A stretch of DNA of 64,000 nt from Thermosediminibacter oceani DSM 16646 (GCF_000144645.1 NC_014377.1:1178001-1242000), one strand, 5' to 3'. Numbered from the stretch's first letter, positions 52,358 to 60,983 are shown. Numbers and translations are program-made. The notes: generated from the sequence alone by a model not told the origin.

Positions 52358-53441
52358 AGGTCTTTTCCTCCTTTCTCTGGCGAATCAAATCGACAAAGGC
52401 TTCAAGGCGGGTTCTAACTCCTGCCTCGCCAGAATGTTCATCTAGCACCAGCGTCATAACGGGAATCGAATGAATTCTGGTTACCGAAGGTATGGTACTT
52501 TTTGCCACTATTTCAGGCATGCACGTAAATGGAAGAAGATGTATGACCCCATCGAAGCCCTCCCCGGAGTATTTAACGATCTGGGCAATCGACTCCTGGC
52601 CGTGTCCCCCTACAAAACAGCGTACATAAGGTTCAGCGAGTTTAATAACCCGTCCGTGTTCCTTTGGTTTCAAAAAAGATGGTAAGAGGTTTACCCTGAC
52701 CCAGTCGGTTATGTATATACTCCTTTTTACTTCGGCTCCGAGTTCGCCCAGCTGTTTTTCAACGAACAGGTTTACAAACGGTTCCAGGACCGTGTATATT
52801 TCCCCTACCAGAGCTATCTTAATGGGCAATTTGTCTTCGTCTTTTTTAATTTCAGCCATTTTTTCTAAAATTTCTCGCCCTAAACCCTTTAGTTCTTCCT
52901 CGCTTTCCGCTTTCGAGATTTTCTCTAGGGCGTTTTTGTAAACGGTATCGGTCTCATCCCTGTTTAACTCTACTGGTCTTGTCCTGCTGGCTATTTTATC
53001 AAGTTCATCGAGCAATAGGGCTTTTGCCCACGCCAGCCTTCCCGCCATGAAAATTTGCCTCAAACTTTTCTTATTGGTTATCCTCACGATTTTTTTAACC
53101 AGGTCCATAAGATGTCCCTGGGGCGGATCCAGCACTATCATGTTGAACTTGTAACCCAGATCTTTTAAAATTTCCCTTTGAACTTCGGAATAATAACCGA
53201 ACCTGCAGGGACCAATACCTCCGGCCATTACTATCGTATCGGCACCCATTTCCAGAGCTTCTATAAAATTGCCTATGTTTATTTTTAAGGGCAAACAGGC
53301 GAATTCAGGAGAATATTTCACTCCAAGTTCCAGAGTTTTTTTACTGCATGGGGGTGGGACTATCACCTCAACCCCAAGGTTTTCAAAAAAAGTCTTGACC
53401 GGTATATAAAGATTACCCATGTGAGGAAACGTAACTTTCAC
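52332..53441 (-). CDS. 2-hydroxyacyl-CoA dehydratase-like/DUF2229-type protein, first copy
   Basis: 369 residues. Related to the activator-associated CoA-dehydratase-like proteins: MKVTFPHMGNLYIPVKTFFE, then YSPEFACLPLKINIG, GGIGPCRFGYY, the electron-transfer-like region LPFTCMPEIVAKS and a C-terminal EHSGEAGVRTRLEAFVDL that recurs in its neighbour. Three cysteines in conserved positions suggest an iron-sulfur cluster. It overlaps both neighbours (26 and 29 bases), implying one complex. Substrate unknown. Confidence 0.78.
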   Translation of the reverse strand: MKVTFPHMGNLYIPVKTFFENLGVEVIVPPPCSKKTLELGVKYSPEFACLPLKINIGNFIEALEMGADTIVMAGGIGPCRFGYYSEVQREILKDLGYKFNMIVLDPPQGHLMDLVKKIVRITNKKSLRQIFMAGRLAWAKALLLDELDKIASRTRPVELNRDETDTVYKNALEKISKAESEEELKGLGREILEKMAEIKKDEDKLPIKIALVGEIYTVLEPFVNLFVEKQLGELGAEVKRSIYITDWVRVNLLPSFLKPKEHGRVIKLAEPYVRCFVGGHGQESIAQIVKYSGEGFDGVIHLLPFTCMPEIVAKSTIPSVTRIHSIPVMTLVLDEHSGEAGVRTRLEAFVDLIRQRKEEKTYDRMLSGN

Positions 53442-54423
53442 CGCATTTTCTCCTCTCTAAGATATCTACGAAGGCCTCGAGTCTCGTATTAAAACCTTCT
53501 TCGCCGGCATGTTCATCCAAATTCAGATATAAAAATGGAATGTTGTAATCACGGGACACCCTGCGCTCCAAAAGTTCTCCTATTAAAGAATCCGGGCCGC
53601 ATCCGAAGGATGCGACGTGAACTATACCATCCACCTTACAGTTTTCCATATAGTAATAGGCGCTGCCCAGGATATTCTTACCCAGAGTCCAGAAAAGTTT
53701 TTTATTCAGTTTTTTTGCCCCGACTGAAATATTTCTCTCCGGAATTACCTCCGGCGTTATTATCTCCGCGCCAAAACCCTGTAATTTTTTTATTAAATTC
53801 ATGCTTACATAGTAGTCGTAGATGTTATAAGGATGACCCACCACCAGTACGGTAAATTTAAAGGGTTCGCTTTTATATTTTGAATTATCCTCAAAAGCGG
53901 CTTCAAAAAAACTCTTATTTCCCCTATCTATCGGAAGTTTTCTGTTTTTCACTCTTAATTTTTTATAAGAATTATATTTACTCGAAGCCAATATATAAGC
54001 CCTGAGGATTTCCTGCGTGGAATTGCCCAGAAGGCGTCCCACCTTAATTGCATGTTCCATAAAACCCGTTTTCTTTCGGTACAGTGAAAGTTCGCATTCA
54101 ATTATTCTGGGAAGGCCTGCTATGCTGTTCCTTATCATATCAGGTAACCCCATAAATTTGGGACAGATGAATTCCCCCGATTTTACACTGATAATTCGCG
54201 GAACAAAAATTGCATCGACCATTTCAATTAGATCTATTACATGACCGTGAAAAACCTTTATGGGTAAGCATGCATCATCGACGGTGGACTCCAGACCATC
54301 CTTCAATATCTTTTTATTGGTTGGTTTGGATAGAACTACTTCATGACCGAGGGATTCGAAAAATGTTTTCCAAAAAGGATAGTAATTGTAATAAAGCAAA
54401 GCTCGTGGAATACCTATTCGCAT
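53413..54423 (-). CDS. 2-hydroxyacyl-CoA dehydratase-like/DUF2229-type protein, second copy
   Basis: 336 residues, clearly a paralogue of the preceding gene: MRIGIPRALLYYNYYPFWKT, TVDDACLPIKVFHGH, FICPKFMGLPDM, ASFGCGPDSLIGEL and a C-terminal EHAGEEGFNTRLEAFVDILE. Conserved cysteines again fit a cluster-binding role. First gene of the three-gene unit. In many Firmicutes these domains are fused in one long protein with the activator; here they are three chains. Confidence 0.78.
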   Translation of the reverse strand: MRIGIPRALLYYNYYPFWKTFFESLGHEVVLSKPTNKKILKDGLESTVDDACLPIKVFHGHVIDLIEMVDAIFVPRIISVKSGEFICPKFMGLPDMIRNSIAGLPRIIECELSLYRKKTGFMEHAIKVGRLLGNSTQEILRAYILASSKYNSYKKLRVKNRKLPIDRGNKSFFEAAFEDNSKYKSEPFKFTVLVVGHPYNIYDYYVSMNLIKKLQGFGAEIITPEVIPERNISVGAKKLNKKLFWTLGKNILGSAYYYMENCKVDGIVHVASFGCGPDSLIGELLERRVSRDYNIPFLYLNLDEHAGEEGFNTRLEAFVDILERRKCGESYVSSHG

Positions 54424-54488
54424 TCAAACCCCTTCTTTACAAGTATCGGTTTTTTTGTGCTCCGGGAAAGGAATTTTTTCAATCGAAT

Positions 54489-54860
54489 TCATTTTCCGAG
54501 GAAATAGAGTATCAAAATTCGTGCGATGCCTACCTTTAAAAAGAGAAAAGGCCAGGGCCTTTTATATGTTGCTGACGGATTTATTAAATCCCACAGAATT
54601 ATTCCGTCTCTACCTTGAAGTCCTGCTCCGATCAATATCAAAACTAATGGGGAAAGATACGGCACCAAAATATTACCGCCGTAATAATTAATCGAACTGA
54701 AAATGCCTCCCGCAATAACCTCCGTTACCTGGGTGTTAAACACCATGGCTGTAAGTATGTCAAGGAAATTAGCAAAAAGGCAAATTAGAAATACACGGCC
54801 CATGTACACAGGGCTAACTATTAAAATTGTAAGTAACATCCCCACAATATCCAGAAACAT
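54489..54860 (-). CDS. Unknown membrane protein after spoVAE
   Basis: 123 residues with about three to four hydrophobic helices (IVGMLLTILIVSPVYMG; VFLICLFANFLDILTAMVF; LVPYLSPLVLILIGAGLQ; FLKVGIARILILYFLG). It starts 13 bp after spoVAE, in the same direction. I do not recognise it; it is not SpoVAA, SpoVAB or SpoVAF by appearance. Probably co-expressed with the spoVA genes in the forespore (inference). Confidence 0.65.
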   Translation of the reverse strand: MFLDIVGMLLTILIVSPVYMGRVFLICLFANFLDILTAMVFNTQVTEVIAGGIFSSINYYGGNILVPYLSPLVLILIGAGLQGRDGIILWDLINPSATYKRPWPFLFLKVGIARILILYFLGK

Positions 54861-54872
54861 TTTCTACCTCTT

Positions 54873-55226
54873 TTACTTGGGTCTCGGATTAAAGATTAAT
54901 GCCATTAGATAACCGAACACCACCGCTGCCGTTATTCCTGCGGCAGCAGACTTTAAACCCCCGGTTAATATTCCTAAAAGGCCAGACTTATTAACTTCCT
55001 CTATTACACCTTTCACCAGCGTATGTCCAAAACCTGGTAACGGTACGGTTGCTCCGGCACCGGCAAAATCTACCAGAGGTTGATATAAACCTAGGCCGCT
55101 GAGGACCGCTCCTAGGGTTACGAACAAGACAAGTACATGGGCCGGAGCCAGGGGTGTAAAATCCATCAATATTTGTCCTAATGCGCATATCATACCGCCG
55201 ATTATAAAAGCCTTTATATAATCCAT
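54873..55226 (-). CDS. spoVAE: Stage V sporulation protein AE (SpoVAEb type)
   Basis: 117 residues, four helices: MDYIKAFIIGGMICALGQIL, VLFVTLGAVLSGLGLYQPLV, and FAGAGATVPLPGFGHTLVKG which is the SpoVAC/AE family signature. Part of the forespore channel that moves calcium-dipicolinate. ATG 55226 is chosen (GGAG seven bases upstream), overlapping nothing but the spoVAD stop by a few bases' distance; the longer frame overlaps spoVAD. Confidence 0.93.
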   Translation of the reverse strand: MDYIKAFIIGGMICALGQILMDFTPLAPAHVLVLFVTLGAVLSGLGLYQPLVDFAGAGATVPLPGFGHTLVKGVIEEVNKSGLLGILTGGLKSAAAGITAAVVFGYLMALIFNPRPK

Positions 55227-55248
55227 CGCAAATCTCCTCACCGAAGGC

Positions 55249-56259
55249 TTATAAATTTTCCAAAGCAACTGCGTGAGCAATGCACGGTATGGTTTCGCCC
55301 TGCTGCACGCTCGTAGTGCTTAACAGCGCTCCCGTGGCAACAAGGAGGATCCTGTTGTACCTGCCCTTTTGCATTTCTTTATAAAGGTATCCGCAGGTAA
55401 CTACGGCTGCGCACGCACACCCGCTGCCACCGGCGTGCACGTCCTGCTGGGGACTATAGATTAAAAGCCCGCAGTCGGTATACCTGTCAGAAATATCTAT
55501 TCCCTTTTGTTTTAACAATCTTTCAGCAATATCTTTACCTACGCTGGCGAGATCCCCCGTTATTATAAGATCGTAGTCTTCCGGAGACCTATTTGAATCT
55601 TCCAGGTGTCTTACTATGGTGTCAACTGCCGCCGGCGCCATTGCGGTACCCATATCATTGGGATTGGCTTCGCCCATATCGATTACCTTACCTGTCGTCA
55701 TGTAAGTAATCCTGGGGTTTTGGTCTTTAGATGAAATTACGGCGGCTCCAGCCCCGGTCGTCGTACGCTGGGCGGTAGGAGGCCTCTGATTTCCAAGCTC
55801 GAGTGGGAACCTATACTGCCTTTCAGCGGTACAGAAATGGCTCGAGGTACCCACTACCAGATTGTCTGCATATCCGCCGTCCACCAGCATTGCTCCGAGT
55901 CCCAGGCCCTCCGCCATGGTAGAACAGGCACCGTAAATACCGAAGAAAGGAAATCCCAACTCTCTCGCGGCAAAACTTGCGGCAATAATCTGGTTCAGGA
56001 GGTCACCGGCGATAAAATATTCAATCTGTTCGCCGGGGACCCCACTTTTTCTAATAGCCATTTCAGCCGCTTCTTTCAGCATTTTCTTCTCGGCTTTTTC
56101 CCAGCTTTTTTCTTGAAAATTAACGTCGCTAAGTATGAGGTCGAAATACTCTCTTAACGGCCCCTTACCCTCTACAGGCCCGACGATGGAAGCAGTTGCG
56201 ATTATTGACGGGGGATTTTCAAATTTAACGGTTTGTTTGCCTAGTTTCTTCAAAGCCAT
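55249..56259 (-). CDS. spoVAD: Stage V sporulation protein AD
   Basis: 336 residues. Thiolase-like fold that binds dipicolinic acid: FENPPSIIATASIVGPVEGK at the N-terminus, IYGACSTMAEGLGLGAMLVD with the active-site-like Cys, GTSSHFCTAERQYRFPLELG, and DCGLLIYSPQQDVHAGGSGC. Family length 338. Between spoVAC and spoVAE. Confidence 0.96.
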   Translation of the reverse strand: MALKKLGKQTVKFENPPSIIATASIVGPVEGKGPLREYFDLILSDVNFQEKSWEKAEKKMLKEAAEMAIRKSGVPGEQIEYFIAGDLLNQIIAASFAARELGFPFFGIYGACSTMAEGLGLGAMLVDGGYADNLVVGTSSHFCTAERQYRFPLELGNQRPPTAQRTTTGAGAAVISSKDQNPRITYMTTGKVIDMGEANPNDMGTAMAPAAVDTIVRHLEDSNRSPEDYDLIITGDLASVGKDIAERLLKQKGIDISDRYTDCGLLIYSPQQDVHAGGSGCACAAVVTCGYLYKEMQKGRYNRILLVATGALLSTTSVQQGETIPCIAHAVALENL

Positions 56260-56269
56260 TTTATCCCCC

Positions 56270-56722
56270 CTAAAGCTTTAATAGATAGTAAATAAGTCCG
56301 ATGATTGCCGAGGATGTTATTCCATATACCAATACGGGGCCTGCTACTACAAACATTTTTGCTGCTACTCCGAAAACATATCCCTCTCTTTTGAATTCCA
56401 TAGCCGGTGCCACGATGGAGTTGGCAAACCCGGTTATAGGTACAATTGAACCTGCCCCAGCGTTTTTGCCTATTCTGTCGTATATACCCAAACCGGTTAG
56501 AAAGGCACCTAAAAAAATCAGTGTAACCGATGTGGCCGCGGCGGCTTCTTTAGTTCTTTCAAGACCCAGGGAAACGTAAAGGTTTAATATTCCCTGGCCG
56601 ATGGCGCATATCAATCCTCCTACAAGGAATGCCATTATGATATTTTGCAGATAGGGGGGTTTGGGCCTAATGTTTTTAACAAACTCCTGGTATTCCTTTT
56701 GTTCCTGTGTAAATTTTGGCAT
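56270..56722 (-). CDS. spoVAC: Stage V sporulation protein AC
   Basis: 150 residues. Polar N-terminus (TQEQKEYQEFVKNIRPKPP) then four to five helices with the signature GAGSIVPITGFANSIVAPAM followed by EFKREGYVFGVAAKMFVVAG. It is thought to act as a mechanosensitive DPA channel part. First gene of the spoVAC-D-E block. Confidence 0.95.
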   Translation of the reverse strand: MPKFTQEQKEYQEFVKNIRPKPPYLQNIIMAFLVGGLICAIGQGILNLYVSLGLERTKEAAAATSVTLIFLGAFLTGLGIYDRIGKNAGAGSIVPITGFANSIVAPAMEFKREGYVFGVAAKMFVVAGPVLVYGITSSAIIGLIYYLLKL

Positions 56723-56736
56723 GGGATTTCTCCTTC

Positions 56737-56949
56737 TTATACTTCTGTGGTGCCTTCTACTTTGAAAGCGATGGCCACATCAGCTTTGTATTCTACTATT
56801 TTACCACCTTCAACGTTAGCAGTCTGATTCCGCACCTCAACACCCGTGATGTTTTTTATAGTCTTGCTGGCGTCGCGAACGGCGTTTTCTACAGCCTCCT
56901 GAAAACTATTTTTAGATTCTCCTACCACTTCTATAATTTTTACCGTCAT
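56737..56949 (-). CDS. Dodecin-family flavin-binding protein
   Basis: 70 residues from ATG 56949 (AGGAGG eight bases upstream). Dodecin fold: MTVKIIEVVGESKNSFQEAV, AVRDASKTIKNITGVEV and GKIVEYKADVAIAFKVEG. Dodecins are hollow dodecamers storing flavin or CoA-related ligands. It starts inside the end of the small membrane-anchored gene (4-base overlap) and is followed by spoVAC after 14 bp, so it is probably part of the same unit. Confidence 0.9.
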   Translation of the reverse strand: MTVKIIEVVGESKNSFQEAVENAVRDASKTIKNITGVEVRNQTANVEGGKIVEYKADVAIAFKVEGTTEV

Positions 56950-57134
56950 AGCTCGCACCTCCTGACTTTAATTTCGATTTTATTTTCTCCTGTTGAAAAA
57001 TCTTTATTCTCCAGGTGGCCGATTACGAGTTTAGCACTCTTGGGTATTCTGTCTCTTATACTTTTTGTATATATCATGCTTACAGCAAGTATTAATAACA
57101 AAACAAATGCTATTATAATCCAGTTCTTCTTCAA
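56946..57134 (-). CDS. Small single-pass membrane protein before the dodecin
   Basis: 62 residues: MKKNWIIIAFVLLLILAVSM forms one helix and the remainder is basic and polar. TTG at 57134 is supported by GAGGTG seven bases upstream. The stop overlaps the dodecin start by 4 bases, a mark of translational coupling. No family recognised. First gene after a possible forespore promoter. Confidence 0.65.
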   Translation of the reverse strand: MKKNWIIIAFVLLLILAVSMIYTKSIRDRIPKSAKLVIGHLENKDFSTGENKIEIKVRRCEL

Positions 57135-57152
57135 TTTAGTTCACCTCAAAAC

Positions 57153-57183
57153 TAGTATTTGTTTTACTTTGGAATCTTTATTC
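57153..57183 (-). promoter_or_regulatory. Possible sigma-G/sigma-F promoter of the spoVA group
   Basis: -35-like GAATA (57179-57183) and -10-like AATACTA (57153-57159), 19 bases apart. The first fits the sigma-G -35 pattern GHATR and the second CATNHTA except its first base; spacing is one longer than usual. It lies after the sigF terminator and before the small membrane gene, dodecin and spoVAC-D-E. spoVA is sigma-G dependent in Bacillus. Confidence 0.35.
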
Positions 57184-57189
57184 ATACAT

Positions 57190-57220
57190 AAAAAAAATAA
57201 GCCTCTTGTCTAAAAGGCTT
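57190..57220 (-). terminator. sigF terminator
   Basis: Stem AAGCCT / AGGCTT (57199-57204, 57215-57220) followed on the minus strand by ATTTTTTTT. Confidence 0.82.
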
Positions 57221-57221
57221 T

Positions 57222-57947
57222 TTACAAAGTAAGCATATTCCTGATTTTGGCGAGTATCTTCCTCTCTAATCTCGAAACCTGGACCTGAGTTATCCCCAGA
57301 ATTTTGGCAACTTCCGTTTGAGTTTTATCTTTAAAGTACCTCAGTATAATGATCTGCCTCTCGAGTTTATCCAGTTTTGACAAAGCCTCTTTGAGGGCGA
57401 TGGTGTCAAGCCACTGGTTTTGGTGATGTTCATCGCTGTTTAACTGGTCCATATAGTAAATGGGAGAGCCGTCTTCCTGAAATGCCACATCATTTAACGA
57501 AATTATGGGCTGTGCAGCTTCAAGTCCTACCACCAATTCTTCGGGAGTAGCACCCAGTTCTTCAGCGAGTTCTGCTATAGTCGGTTCCCTGTTTAATTCT
57601 TTCGCCAGTCTTTCTTTTGCATTCTGAATTTTGATGGAAAAATCTCTTAAAGATCTGGTCATTTTTATGGGCCTGTCATCTCTTATGTACCTTCTTATCT
57701 CACCGATTATCATTGGGACGGCATACGTGGAAAATTTTACGTTATAGGAAAAGTCAAACTTTTCTATGGCCTTTAGTAGCCCGATACTTCCAATTTGAAA
57801 AAGGTCTTCAATCTCGTAACCCCTATTCGTGAATCTCTTGACTATACTCCAGACCAGGCCAAGATTCAAAGAAACCAATTCGCTTTTGGCTTCCTGATCT
57901 CCCTCTTTCGCTTTTTTTAACAATTCCATTGATTTATTGGAATCCAT
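57222..57947 (-). CDS. sigF: Forespore sigma factor F
   Basis: 241 residues: region 2 (LVSLNLGLVWSIVKRFTNRG; DLFQIGSIGLLKAIEKFDFS; FSTYAVPMIIGEIRRYIRDD), region 3 (LNREPTIAELAEELGATPEE) and region 4 (LDKLERQIIILRYFKDKTQT; EVAKILGITQVQVSRLERKI). Held inactive by SpoIIAB until engulfment. Last gene of spoIIAA-spoIIAB-sigF. Confidence 0.97.
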   Translation of the reverse strand: MDSNKSMELLKKAKEGDQEAKSELVSLNLGLVWSIVKRFTNRGYEIEDLFQIGSIGLLKAIEKFDFSYNVKFSTYAVPMIIGEIRRYIRDDRPIKMTRSLRDFSIKIQNAKERLAKELNREPTIAELAEELGATPEELVVGLEAAQPIISLNDVAFQEDGSPIYYMDQLNSDEHHQNQWLDTIALKEALSKLDKLERQIIILRYFKDKTQTEVAKILGITQVQVSRLERKILAKIRNMLTL

Positions 57948-57968
57948 AGGCGTTACCCCAGACGAGTT

Positions 57969-58412
57969 TTATTTCTTATTTTTTATCGTCTTGTACATCT
58001 TAACAATTGTACCTTTGCCCGGCTCAGATTCAACTTCAAGCCTATCCATAAAATTCTCCATTATAGTAAATCCCATACCTGACCTGTCCAACTCCGGTTT
58101 GGATGTCCATAAAGGCTGTCTCGCCTTCTCTATATCCTCAATGCCTTTTCCCCAATCCTGCACCCATATTTCAATTTCGTTCTCATAAAGAAAAGCTTTT
58201 ATTCTTACGATGCCAACGGTATTTTCATATCCGTGAATTATACAGTTGGTAACGGCCTCCGATACTGCCGTCTTTATATCCGCCAACTCATCCAGCGTAG
58301 GGTTCAACTGGGAGGCGAAAGCAGCGACAACCACCCTGGCAAAAGCTTCATTTTGCGATTTGCTTAAAAAATCAATGGTCATTTCGTTTAACATTTCCAT
58401 AAAATCAATCAC
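57969..58412 (-). CDS. spoIIAB: Anti-sigma-F factor / kinase SpoIIAB
   Basis: 147 residues, GHKL ATPase: N box [20 protein letters not shown]1 [15 protein letters not shown]2 [15 protein letters not shown]. It binds sigma-F or phosphorylates SpoIIAA. 3 bp after spoIIAA. Confidence 0.97.
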   Translation of the reverse strand: MIDFMEMLNEMTIDFLSKSQNEAFARVVVAAFASQLNPTLDELADIKTAVSEAVTNCIIHGYENTVGIVRIKAFLYENEIEIWVQDWGKGIEDIEKARQPLWTSKPELDRSGMGFTIMENFMDRLEVESEPGKGTIVKMYKTIKNKK

Positions 58413-58415
58413 TCC

Positions 58416-58751
58416 CTACATTTTCTCAATGGCTTCTTTTTCATTATTGTAGCATTGTATAATGTTAAAAAGACCGGATATTTCAAAAATCCTTCTCACC
58501 TGCTGGCCAATATTAACCGCTCCTACTTTCCCTCCTATCCTTTGAAGGGACTTGTACCGTCCTATTAACATGCCCACGCCCGAGCTATCCATAAAAGTAA
58601 CGTTTTTAAAATTGAACAGAATTTTCTTAAAGGCACGTTTTGCAAGGTACTCTTCTAATTTTTCCTTTACTAAATGTGCCATATGATGGTCCAATTCTCC
58701 TTTTAAATTAACTATAAGTATATCTTCGCAGGATTTCAAAACGACCCCCAT
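58416..58751 (-). CDS. spoIIAA: Anti-anti-sigma factor SpoIIAA
   Basis: 111 residues, STAS fold with the phosphorylated serine in VTFMDSSGVGMLIGRYKSLQ. Preceded by a sigma-H-like promoter, as expected for the spoIIA operon. Confidence 0.97.
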   Translation of the reverse strand: MGVVLKSCEDILIVNLKGELDHHMAHLVKEKLEEYLAKRAFKKILFNFKNVTFMDSSGVGMLIGRYKSLQRIGGKVGAVNIGQQVRRIFEISGLFNIIQCYNNEKEAIEKM

Positions 58752-58804
58752 TTCATTTCATACCCCCATCTCAGCTCTTATATATCAATCTCGAGCTAAG
58801 TATA

Positions 58805-58833
58805 AGTTTCTACAACAAAAAGGAAATTCCTGC
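58805..58833 (-). promoter_or_regulatory. Sigma-H promoter of the spoIIA operon
   Basis: -35 GCAGGAATT (58825-58833) and -10 GTAGAAACT (58805-58813), spacer 11 bases. It matches RNAGGAWWW-N11/12-RNNGAATWW except AACT for AATWW. The spacing and -35 core equal those of the spoVS promoter in this window. spoIIA is sigma-H dependent in Bacillus. Confidence 0.75.
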
Positions 58834-58840
58834 TAAAATA

Positions 58841-58865
58841 AAAAAACGCACGGGCGTGCGTTTTT
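58841..58865 (-). terminator. dacF terminator
   Basis: Stem AAAACGCACG / CGTGCGTTTT followed on the minus strand by TTTTTTATTTT. It separates dacF from spoIIAA and overlaps the dacF stop. Confidence 0.88.
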
Positions 58866-60036
58866 AAAAATAGAACCATCCTCCAAGCAGTCTTCTGAAG
58901 ATATAGAACAAACCGGCTTTATCAATTTCTTCGGAAACTGTAAGTTCCACCTCTCCTATGATTTTCCCGTCCTGTTCTGCTATCAATTTACCTACTTTCT
59001 GCCCTCTTACAACGGGGGCGTATATTTTATCGGGCAATTCCAACCTCGTCTTTATCGCTCCTTCTTTTCCCTTTTCCACTAAAATACTTAGGTCGTCGGA
59101 GGCTACTACGTCAACTTCTTTCTTTACACCCTTCTCAACAGGAAGCCTCTTTAAAACTGAATTTTTTTTCGCAACCTGTACCGAGCTGTACCTCCCGAAA
59201 CCGTAATCCAGCAGTTTTTTTGTATCTTCAAAGCGTTCAGCTGAACTTGGGGAATTTAATACAACGGATATCAAGCGCAGGTCTCCGCGCTTTGCGCTAC
59301 CGGCAAAACAGTATCCTGCTTTTGCATGAAACCCCGTCTTTAAACCGTCCAACCCTTCGTATTTTCCCAATAGTTTATTTGTATTGGCCAGCATTGTGGC
59401 TTCGCGCTCTTTATCCGTGTGCTCCAGATAATCGATCCATACGGTAGACCATTCGAAGAATTTGGGGTATTTCACAAGCTCTCTGGACATCAGGGCGATA
59501 TCGTAAGCTGTAGTATAATGGTTGGGATCGGATAACCCGTGCGGATTTGTAAAATTGGTATTGTTCATCCCCAGGGCTTTGGCTTTATCGTTCATCATCT
59601 TTACAAAGCCCTCGACACTGCCGCCAATATATTCGGCAACGGCAACTGAGGCATCATTAGCCGACGCTATTGTTATACACTTTAACAGAGTTTCTAGAGT
59701 CTGTTCCTCTCCCGGTCCCAAAAACACCTGACTTCCACCGGTCTTCCACGCCCTCTCGCTTATCTTAACTTTATCGGTTAGTTTAACCTTCCCCTGTTCG
59801 ATCGCTTCGAGGGCCACAAGCAGAGTCATTATTTTGGTTATGCTGGCCGGCTCCAATTTTTCATGGGCATTTTTCTCATAAAGCACCGTACCCGTACCCG
59901 CATCTATAAGTATCGCCGAAGGGGATTTAATTTCAGGCAAAGGCTGCGCATATACCGTGAAATTGACGCTTATAAAAAAAATCAGGCTTAACAGGGCGAT
60001 TTTCCGCCATCTATTTTTAAGTGCTAACGATATCAC
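58864..60036 (-). CDS. dacF: Sporulation D-alanyl-D-alanine carboxypeptidase DacF
   Basis: 390 residues. Signal peptide-like N-terminus (KIALLSLIFFISVNFTVYAQ), penicillin-binding motifs SxxK in EPASITKIMTLLVAL, SxN in TIASANDASVAVAEYIGG and KTG in DGLKTGFHAKAG, then a C-terminal beta domain and a short amphipathic tail. It trims peptidoglycan stem peptides in the forespore and lies upstream of spoIIA as in Bacillus. GTG 60036 is chosen over 60057 because GGGAGG sits nine bases upstream; that Shine-Dalgarno lies in an inverted repeat. Confidence 0.93.
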   Translation of the reverse strand: MISLALKNRWRKIALLSLIFFISVNFTVYAQPLPEIKSPSAILIDAGTGTVLYEKNAHEKLEPASITKIMTLLVALEAIEQGKVKLTDKVKISERAWKTGGSQVFLGPGEEQTLETLLKCITIASANDASVAVAEYIGGSVEGFVKMMNDKAKALGMNNTNFTNPHGLSDPNHYTTAYDIALMSRELVKYPKFFEWSTVWIDYLEHTDKEREATMLANTNKLLGKYEGLDGLKTGFHAKAGYCFAGSAKRGDLRLISVVLNSPSSAERFEDTKKLLDYGFGRYSSVQVAKKNSVLKRLPVEKGVKKEVDVVASDDLSILVEKGKEGAIKTRLELPDKIYAPVVRGQKVGKLIAEQDGKIIGEVELTVSEEIDKAGLFYIFRRLLGGWFYF

Positions 60037-60041
60037 AACGT

Positions 60042-60084
60042 CATTCCTCCCTTCCACTCATAGATTTTCCGTTAGGGAGGAATG
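60042..60084 (-). promoter_or_regulatory. Hairpin hiding the dacF Shine-Dalgarno
   Basis: A perfect 10-bp inverted repeat, CATTCCTCCC (60042-60051) and GGGAGGAATG (60075-60084), with a 23-base loop. On the RNA the downstream arm contains the dacF GGGAGG. There is no T run, so it is not an ordinary terminator. Confidence 0.55.
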
Positions 60085-60095
60085 TTATTCATCGT

Positions 60096-60983
60096 TCAAG
60101 CTCTCGGGTGGGTTTTATCATAAACCTCTTTTATCCTCGTTCTCGTTATGTGTGTGTACACCTGAGTCGTAGATATATCGGCATGCCCTAGCATTTCCTG
60201 TACCGCTCTTAAGTCTGCACCGTTTTCAATAAGATGTGTGGCAAAAGAGTGACGCAGCGTGTGGGGAGTTATCACTTTATTTATCCCTGCTTTACGTGCA
60301 TATTTTTTTATTATTTTCCAAAATCCCTGTCTTGTTAAAGCTTGGCCCATGTGATTCACAAAAAGGATATTGGTGCTCTTTCCTTTTAGTATCTTTTTTC
60401 TGACGTCGTTTATGTACTGCCGCAGGTAATTCACGGCGAAGGAACCTATAGGCACGATTCTCTCTTTGGAGCCTTTCCCCAAGCATCGTAAAAACCCCAT
60501 ATCAAGATTTACATCATCCACTGTCAGAGAAATCAATTCAGAAACCCTTATGCCGGTGGCGTATAATACCTCCAGCATTGTTTTATCCCTGAAGCCAAGC
60601 GGATTGCTGGTATCGGGCTGTTCCAGGAGTCTTTCTACTTCCTCTACAGTTAATACCCTAGGTAGCTTTTTTTCCAGTTTAGGGGTATCAAGATTTACGG
60701 TGGGGTCTTCTTGTATGTAACGTTCTCGTACCAAAAAATGATAAAAGGATTTAATTGCAGCACAGGCTCGCGAAATGCTGCTACTGGCTTTGCCGCTTTT
60801 CTGCATGAGCAAGAGATACGATATTATAGTGGTCTTCGATGTAAATTTGATATCCGGAATATGCTGGGATCTTAAAAAAACTAGGTAACTTTTTAAATCC
60901 CTTCTATAGGATTCAATTGTGTTGCGGGCAAGGCCTTTTTCAACACTTAAAAATTCTAAAAATTGTTTTAATAATTCCTCCAT
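60096..60983 (-). CDS. xerD: Tyrosine recombinase XerD
   Basis: 295 residues. SAM-like N-terminal domain (FLEFLSVEKGLARNTIESY), then the catalytic domain with R in YATGIRVSELISL, HxxR in TPHTLRHSFATHLIENG, and LGHADISTTQVYTH with the nucleophile Tyr. With XerC/CodV it resolves chromosome dimers at dif. In Bacillus ripX is also close to dacF. ATG 60983 is taken as start; a GTG four codons upstream is possible. Confidence 0.93.
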   Translation of the reverse strand: MEELLKQFLEFLSVEKGLARNTIESYRRDLKSYLVFLRSQHIPDIKFTSKTTIISYLLLMQKSGKASSSISRACAAIKSFYHFLVRERYIQEDPTVNLDTPKLEKKLPRVLTVEEVERLLEQPDTSNPLGFRDKTMLEVLYATGIRVSELISLTVDDVNLDMGFLRCLGKGSKERIVPIGSFAVNYLRQYINDVRKKILKGKSTNILFVNHMGQALTRQGFWKIIKKYARKAGINKVITPHTLRHSFATHLIENGADLRAVQEMLGHADISTTQVYTHITRTRIKEVYDKTHPRA

